Positions 58,430 through 64,000 of a DNA stretch of 64,000 nucleotides are shown in pieces; within the stretch, counting starts at the first letter, position 1; each line of letters starts with the position of its first letter. The stretch covers positions 106,866,615 through 106,930,614 of the forward strand of contig NC_134399.1 of assembly GCF_050003625.1 (NCBI RefSeq), read 5' to 3'. The DNA comes from Haematobia irritans. Lineage: Eukaryota; Arthropoda; Insecta; Diptera; Muscidae. Below the pieces are notes generated by a model. That model did not search any database and had not been told where the DNA came from. It was given only the letters and a program-made list of their open reading frames with translations. The position numbers and the translations under genes are program-made.

Positions 58430-59085
58430 TCGAGCCAAAAATAATCTACCAAAATCTGAAGAAAATTTTATCAAAGGAAAATTGTTCTTCTACAAAAAGG
58501 GAGAACTTGTACACAATGGTCTTTGATAGCATATTCCTATAGAAGAGTCCGTCATATTATATTCTATAGAAAAATTTCTCAAAATTTTATTTCTATAGAA
58601 AATTTTTTCACCGTTTTATTTCTATAGAAATTTTTGTCAAAATTTTATTTCTATAGAAAATTTTGTCAAAAATTTATTTCAATAGGAAATTTTGTCAAAA
58701 TTGTATGTCTATAGAAAATTTTGTTAACATTTTATTTCTATAGAAAATTTTGTCAACATTTTATTTCTATAGAAAATTTAGTCAAAATTTTATTTCTATA
58801 GAAATTTGGTCAAAACTTTATTTCTATAGAAAATTTTGTCAAAACTTTATTACTATAGAAAATTTTGTCAAAATTTTGTAAAAATTTTATTTCTATAGAA
58901 AATTTTGTCAAAATTTTATTTCTATAGAAAATTTTCTCGAAATTGTATTTCTATAGAAAATTTTCTCGAAATTGTATTTCTATAGAAAATTTTTTGGAAT
59001 TTTATTTCTATAGAAAATTTTGTTAAATTTTTTTTCTAGAAAAAATTATGTCCAAATTTTATTTCTATAGAAAACTTGTAAAGTA
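58430..59085. repeat. Minisatellite of about 28 bp plus flank
   Basis: About 18 units of TTTATTTCTATAGAAAATTT followed by TGTCAAAA. The left flank (GTCACTCGAGCCAAAAATAA) is the reverse complement of the sequence beside the shorter minisatellite at 32610-32800, so this is an expanded, rearranged part of the GGACCGATATGG element. Confidence 0.85.
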
Positions 59086-59626
59086 CATCTTATGTGGAGA
59101 GGAATATTTTGCAAAATCTACCAAAACATCAAGAATTTTTGGGGGTGATCATGAATTAAGGTACTTTTCGCTCTAGGTCGCATAGTATAGAAGACCAGTA
59201 AAAGTTTTTCATATAAAATTTCAATATTTTCAGGATTTTGGAGTCCTCGATCTTACGGGCATGATCACGAATTAAGCTCCACTTCTTTCTAGTTTAGAAT
59301 AAAATAAGTTTTTCATATAGAAAGATTTCAATGGAATTTTCGATTTTATGGGTTGATCACGAATTAAGATCCTTTTCGCTCTAGGACGCAGAGTTTAGGA
59401 TATATGAGCAAAAGTTGTTCATATAAAAATTTCAATATTTCCAGTATTTCGATGGAGTTTTAGTTTTTATGGGGGTGATCATGAATTAAGGTCCTTTAAT
59501 ATAGTTCACTCCCAGATCATTCCCCGATCACGAATTAAGCTCCTTTTCGAAATAAGTGCAAAACAAATTTCTCATATAAAAATTTTGTTCTTATGTTATC
59601 AATTAGGTTGGGAAGCGCAGGCTTAA

Positions 59627-59847
59627 GGTGGGTATTAAGTTCGAGTTTAGCCGCTAAAATCGTAAATTTTTCACGACTACTTTTCTTTAATAATCCATTT
59701 TAAGGAATATACATTTTGTGAAAATTTGCTTTGGGATATTCCCCATCAAGTTATAATGAAATCTGCGACAAATATGTATAATTTTATGACGGTTTTAGTT
59801 TTCACTTTAGTGAAAATTAGCGGCTAAACTCGAACTTAATACCCACC
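59627..59847. mobile_element. TTAA-site MITE with GGTGGGTATTAAGTTCGAG ends
   Basis: Ends GGTGGGTATTAAGTTCGAGT and ACTCGAACTTAATACCCACC are inverted repeats, continuing into TTAGCCGCTAAAA and TTAGCGGCTAAA. The left flank is TTAA and the right flank TTTA, one change from a perfect duplication. It is related to 41087-41318. Confidence 0.8.
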
Positions 59848-59865
59848 TTTAGGGAATGAGCAAAA

Positions 59866-60347
59866 TTTTTTCATTCAAAAATTTCTATTTGGACCATTTT
59901 ATTTGAAACATTTTTGATTCTAGGGCTATGGTAGTAGTTTTTTTTCCATTTTACGGCGGTTTCAATTTGGTTAGAAACAAGGTCGTTTACCAATTCCTCT
60001 AAAATAAATTTCGGTTTATTTCATTAGTGTAGTAACAAACTGGTGGTGGAAATTATTCAATTTTTACCGGTCTTGAGACCCAAAATGTGTCATCTTTCCC
60101 CGCAAAATTTTTTCATACAAAAATTTCTATTTGGACCATTTTATTTGAAACATTTTTGATTCTAGGGCTATGGTAGTAGTTTTTTTTCCATTTTACGGCG
60201 GTTTCAATTTGGTTAGAAACAAGGTCGATTACCAATTCCTCTAAAATAAATGTCGGTTTATTTCATTAGTGTAGTAACAAACTGGTGGTGGAAATTATTC
60301 ATTATTTACCGGTCTTAAGACCCAAACTGTGTCATCTTTCCCCTCCA
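59866..60347. repeat. Tandem duplication, two units of about 242 bp
   Basis: The unit from TTCTATTTGGACCATTTTAT through TCTAGGGCTATGGTAGTAGT to GTGTCATCTTTCCCC appears twice with only a few differences (for example CTTGAGACCC versus CTTAAGACCC). It is a recent duplication of non-coding DNA. Confidence 0.88.
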
Positions 60348-60439
60348 GACATATACTGAAGGCTATGAAACTTCAACCTAGCTAGCGATGGAACATGTAT
60401 AGCTACTCTTGTATATATTGGTATCTTGCATCGTCTTTT

Positions 60440-60600
60440 CGGTTAATTTCAATAAAATAATCGTGAAAATTTCAAGGCGACAACCGAACCTATTACTGCC
60501 CTAAATTCGCTTGTCGAAAATCTTTACTATTTCAATAAAATAATCATGAAAATCTCAAGGCGACAACCGAACCTATTACTGCCCTTAAAATCAATTCCTT
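60440..60600. repeat. Two units with GGCGACAACCGAACCTATTA
   Basis: The phrase TTTCAATAAAATAATC(G/A)TGAAAAT followed by GGCGACAACCGAACCTATTA occurs twice, about 77 bp apart. It resembles one end of the TTAA-site MITEs. Confidence 0.55.
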
Positions 60601-60899
60601 CATCATCTAAGAAATCTCGTATATAGTTGTAAATAATAATACATTCATTCATTCGGACGTAAAACCAGTCTGTGTTGATATCAGGCTAACATAGAAATAG
60701 CACTACAAAGATTTGCAACTAAATATAAAAAATATTTACTTCCATATACAAAAAATTAGAGTAAATTTTAAGCCTATTCCATATATAAATACTTTCGATA
60801 AGCTGTCATTAAACCCAATGCATAAATGCAAATAGGGCCATTAGAATATAGAGCAATAATCAATTTCTAATAATAATAAAATACTTTTTATATCCATCC

Positions 60900-61050
60900 G
60901 CCTACCTTCCTACTTGGCAGTGATTGATAGCAGCATATCTGATGTGTGTCCCATCTGTAATCACGGGTCACATGACACGTGTCACCTTTTCGCTTGCCCA
61001 GCCCTTGTTGTCCTAATTCTTTTTATTTTAAGACAAAAATTGTCCATCAG
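60900..61050 (+). pseudogene. Non-LTR retrotransposon C-terminal zinc-knuckle remnant
   Basis: Reads SDVCPICNHGSHDTCHLFAC, the CPxC-x-H-x-C motif region (CPICNxGxHDTxHLFxCPA) typical of the C-terminus of Jockey-type polyproteins. It loses frame soon after. It lies downstream of RfC4. Confidence 0.68.
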
Positions 61051-61253
61051 AAGTACATCCCATTTAAAACGATCTATCGATTTTTGTGGGAACTGTATCA
61101 ATATTTTGAATTACTAAAATAATTGATTCTGGAATGGTAGCCAATTAAAGTGTATGTTCAACAAAAAATATCTCTGTGATATTTAATTTTTAAATCTATT
61201 TATAATATATAAAAATATACTAACAATATGCATCAATGCTAATTCGTAGATAT

Positions 61254-62448
61254 TTACTGTGAATCGGCAATTTCGCACAGCCGTGCCAGCAGACTTGTTA
61301 ATTGCAGTAAAGAATTTAGACCATCAACTACTTTCATATGCGTAACTCCAATCTCTCGTATGAAATTCAATTTCATGTGTTCGTCAACATTAAGTCGTTT
61401 GCATACCCGGAATATATTTCCAATGATGTCCTCGGCAGCATAACCAAAACGCCATAGTTTGGCCAATATCTTATAAGCCTTATGTATGTCATTTTGGGCA
61501 CAATGTTGAAGCATGTCTTGTATTAGCATTGGATGTGGTTCATCACATACTTTGAAAACATTTGCTCCTGTAATTTTACCGAATCCCTGCGCTGTTGACT
61601 GCAAGTTGTTTAAGGCTTGACGCATATCACCCTGAGCAGTAAAAACAATAGCTTCCAGACCCTCGTCATCATACTCTAATTCTTCGCGTTGGCACACTTC
61701 AATTAGTTTAGCCAAAATCTGGGCATCGGACAATTTGGTGAAACGTAACATGGCACAACGGGATTGAATGGGTTCAATAATTTTCTCACTTGTATTACAA
61801 GCTAGGGCAAATCGCGTAGTGTTACTGTAAATTTCCATAGTTCGTCTTAGAGCTTGTTGGGCACCTTCGGTCATGCTGTCTGCTTCATCCAAAATTACAA
61901 TCTTATGACGCCCTCGTGGCAGAGTGACTTTTTGTTGGGCAAACATTTTTATTTTATTACGCACTACATCGATGCCACGTTCGTTGGAAGCATTTAATTC
62001 CAAAACAGCCTCTTTATAGCTGTCGCCCAAGAGAATACGGGCCAGACATTGTATAGTCGTGGTTTTTCCCACTCCAGGAGGTCCCTATAATCAATCAAAG
62101 AATACGTTTATATGGTAGATATACTGTGTGTTCCCACATTCGAGCGAAGTTTATCTCAGAATTTGGAAGACCACCAGGCGTTCATTAAAAGCTACAAACT
62201 GTGTAAACTCTATTTGCTAACTTACCGCAATAATAATATTGGGAGCATTGCCTTGAGTAGCAAACACTGAAAGCCTAGCCACTGTATCTTCATTTCCTAC
62301 AATCTCGTCGAACTTTGCCGGACGATACTTTTCGATCCTGAAAAATTACGACACCAATAAATACAATCAAATAAATCCAGTTGGTTTATTACTACCATGG
62401 CAAATTCCGTTTCTTGATTTCATCCGCAGTCAGTTCTACTTCTGGCAT
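61254..62448 (-). CDS. RfC4: Replication factor C subunit 4 (RFC2-type clamp loader)
   Basis: This is a small subunit of the RFC clamp loader, which places PCNA on DNA at primer-template junctions. Exons on the minus strand: 62448-62396, 62337-62226 and 62084-61254; total 996 nt, 331 aa, a normal length for insect RfC4. The N-terminus [18 protein letters not shown] leads into [20 protein letters not shown] (RFC box II). Walker A is GPPGVGKT (56-63), Walker B DEAD (121-124), and the SRC arginine-finger motif is at 163-165 (PIQSRCAML). [12 protein letters not shown] marks sensor 2. The C-terminal collar domain ends [11 protein letters not shown]. No defect seen. Confidence 0.97.
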
Positions 62449-62613
62449 GGTTAATAAATTATTTTCTGTTTTCTTTAAGAAGTAAAATTGTTCACAGCGC
62501 CAACTAAATTGTTTATACCGCCAAAAAAACTATATCGAAGCAAAGTTGCCAAATAAAAGTGCATGAAGTATTTGTATTGCCAATTTAGATATGATATATT
62601 ATCAAGGTAGTAA

Positions 62614-63150
62614 CATAGACTATGAAATGTATAGAAGTCTCATGCATTAAAATAAAGATGTGGATATACAGAATTTTATATGATTTTATACCTCATACAC
62701 ATTTGTGGATTTTGGAAGTGTAATGTGAATGACGTATTACAACATTTGGAGTTTTATCAAAAGGACAAAGGAAAGAAAACAAAATTAAAGGTAAATTCGA
62801 AATCACTCATTTGCACATGAAAAAGTGCCCTATACGGACAAACTACAGAAAGAAAGATATAGACGTCTCAAGTTTATCCACAGCGCTGTAGTTCAGTGTC
62901 ATCTTTTTCTTCTGCACACGAGTGATTTTTTAATTTGTCTTTAATTTGTTTTCTATTCATTGTAACATGCAGTCCTGTACATCCACACTTTTTTAATGCA
63001 AATTGACTGATTTGTAGGCAATTCTCGTTTTCCAAAAAGAAATTGCGTCACTTGACGATGCAATTGAGTGCGATGATTGCGCATTGCAAATTATTGTGAT
63101 TTGACTCATTGTGAATTGACTTGAGACGTCTATATATTTCTTGGTCAATG
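62614..63150. mobile_element. Inverted double copy of the CATAGACCAAG MITE
   Basis: The left half (62614 to about 62850) runs forward (CATAGACTATG..., GATGTGGATATACAGAATTT, AAGGACAAAGGAAAG). The right half (about 62870-63150) runs backward (GAGTGATTTTTTAATTTGTC, CATCCACACTTTTTTAATGC, CAATTCTCGTTTTCC...CTTGGTCAATG). The two make a long imperfect hairpin. It begins 165 bp upstream of the RfC4 start codon. Confidence 0.75.
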
Positions 63151-64000
63151 ATGAAATGTTCCTTTTATGTTTGTAAACAAAAGGCAAATACTAAATACGC
63201 AAATATACGAAATCTTAATTTTTACACTTTACGATTCGTAAAAATATGTTGGTGCTAAAAATCGAGAAATTTTGCGTATTAAACTACCATATTCAAAACC
63301 AAAATGAATTCGACTCTTCCAAAGATGCTATGTAAATCTTTGCTCTTCGTATTTAGAAAAATCTGGCAGCATTACAATAAGTATAGTGCTGCCATTTCTC
63401 GCTAACTTTTAATACGGTTTAATACAACCGTCGTCTGTGTTCAATTGAATTGAGTGGCAACGGAACGAACGGTGTCGGCGTGAGAAATAGAAAAAAAAAT
63501 AATTGCATAAACTTACAGAAGAAATCAACAAAATACAATGGCTGCGAGACTAATTCAGAAGATTGTAAGATTCATTCTATATATCTGACATTGCATGTCT
63601 TTTTGAGTAACGTGAAAATGTTTAACTTGTTCCCTATATGCCTGCGAAAATTTTTCCTCTCTTCCTGTACGTCTGTTGTTCTTTTTGTTTTAATTTTAGT
63701 TAAAAATAATTGGAATTAATGGCTCCCGGGAAACAAAAGAGTTATCCTCTTCCTTAAAGGTACAATAAAGGATATTAGTTTTAATAGTGCAACTACATTC
63801 GTGTTATTAGAAAAGATGTTAGCTCCGAAATATTCTTCATATGAATCCATATGAGAGATGGGGTACGGCCAATATTTTTACATAACACTGATTGGATAGA
63901 AAATTTCTACGATTTATAGCAGGTCGTCGATATTAAACATATATTGAGGGGAGAGAGGACAAAACTAGTGCAACCCTAATATGTATATTCAAAAATTTTG
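63151..64000. other. No supported gene; possible 5' end of a plus-strand gene
   Basis: A less AT-rich patch at about 63420-63480 (ACAACCGTCGTCTGTGTTCA) looks like a transcription start or 5' UTR. The following 89-codon open stretch lacks an ATG start and any homology. The rest is AT-rich with no recognised repeat. Confidence 0.3.

Noticed and set aside
58555..59085. CRISPR-like array
   Set aside because: The units are contiguous 28-bp repeats with no unique spacers, in a fly genome, and share an origin with a dispersed element.
63450..63719. 89-codon protein at the right edge
   Set aside because: It has no ATG at the proposed start and no homology. More likely 5' UTR or intergenic DNA.

Overview
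This is eukaryotic nuclear DNA from a fly. The genes have short spliceosomal introns (GTAAGT-type donors, TTTCAG-type acceptors), the AT content is high, and the products read as insect orthologues. Fragments of several mariner lineages, a tRNA-derived SINE with a CCTAACCTAA tail, and many small AT-rich DNA transposons suggest a calyptrate muscoid fly (house fly, stable fly or horn fly type) rather than Drosophila. That placement is an inference.

Six protein-coding genes can be assembled exon by exon, and reading frame is kept across every splice junction. (1) 3-2261 (+): 3' part of an RNF121/RNF175-type membrane RING E3 ligase. (2) 4964-14917 (-): mitochondrial carrier Ucp4A, 5 exons, 357 aa. 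(3) 16417-20260 (-): Fidgetin-like 1 AAA ATPase, 7 exons, 510 aa. (4) 22469-37046 (+): pacman/XRN1 5'-3' exoribonuclease, 16 exons, 1499 aa. (5) 37421-57516 (-): DHX34-type DEAH helicase, 14 exons, 1129 aa, with one 13.1-kb intron. (6) 61254-62448 (-): RFC small subunit RfC4 (human RFC2 type), 3 exons, 331 aa. Fignl1 and pcm are divergent. pcm and DHX34 are convergent with only 374 bp between their stop codons; both families act in mRNA turnover (DHX34 in nonsense-mediated decay, XRN1 in 5'-3' degradation).

Most of the remaining DNA is transposon-derived. It includes one near-complete but broken irritans-type mariner, a 157-bp deletion derivative of the same family, and three older mariner fragments. 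There are two full-length SINEs and several partial ones, decayed Jockey-like non-LTR and Ty3/gypsy coding remnants, two larger tandem-module dispersed repeats, and at least seven families of short inverted-repeat elements. For many of these the target-site duplication can be read directly (TTA/TAA, TTAA, TTAAA, 8-bp hAT-like).

The DHX34 giant intron (39234-52339) is the main reservoir and has nests up to three levels deep. The clearest event is a 681-bp hAT-like element inside a Fignl1 intron that would be 59 bp without it. I found no RNA gene, no CRISPR array and no operon-like gene cluster. No undescribed multi-gene system is evident; the novelty lies in the transposon families and their nesting.
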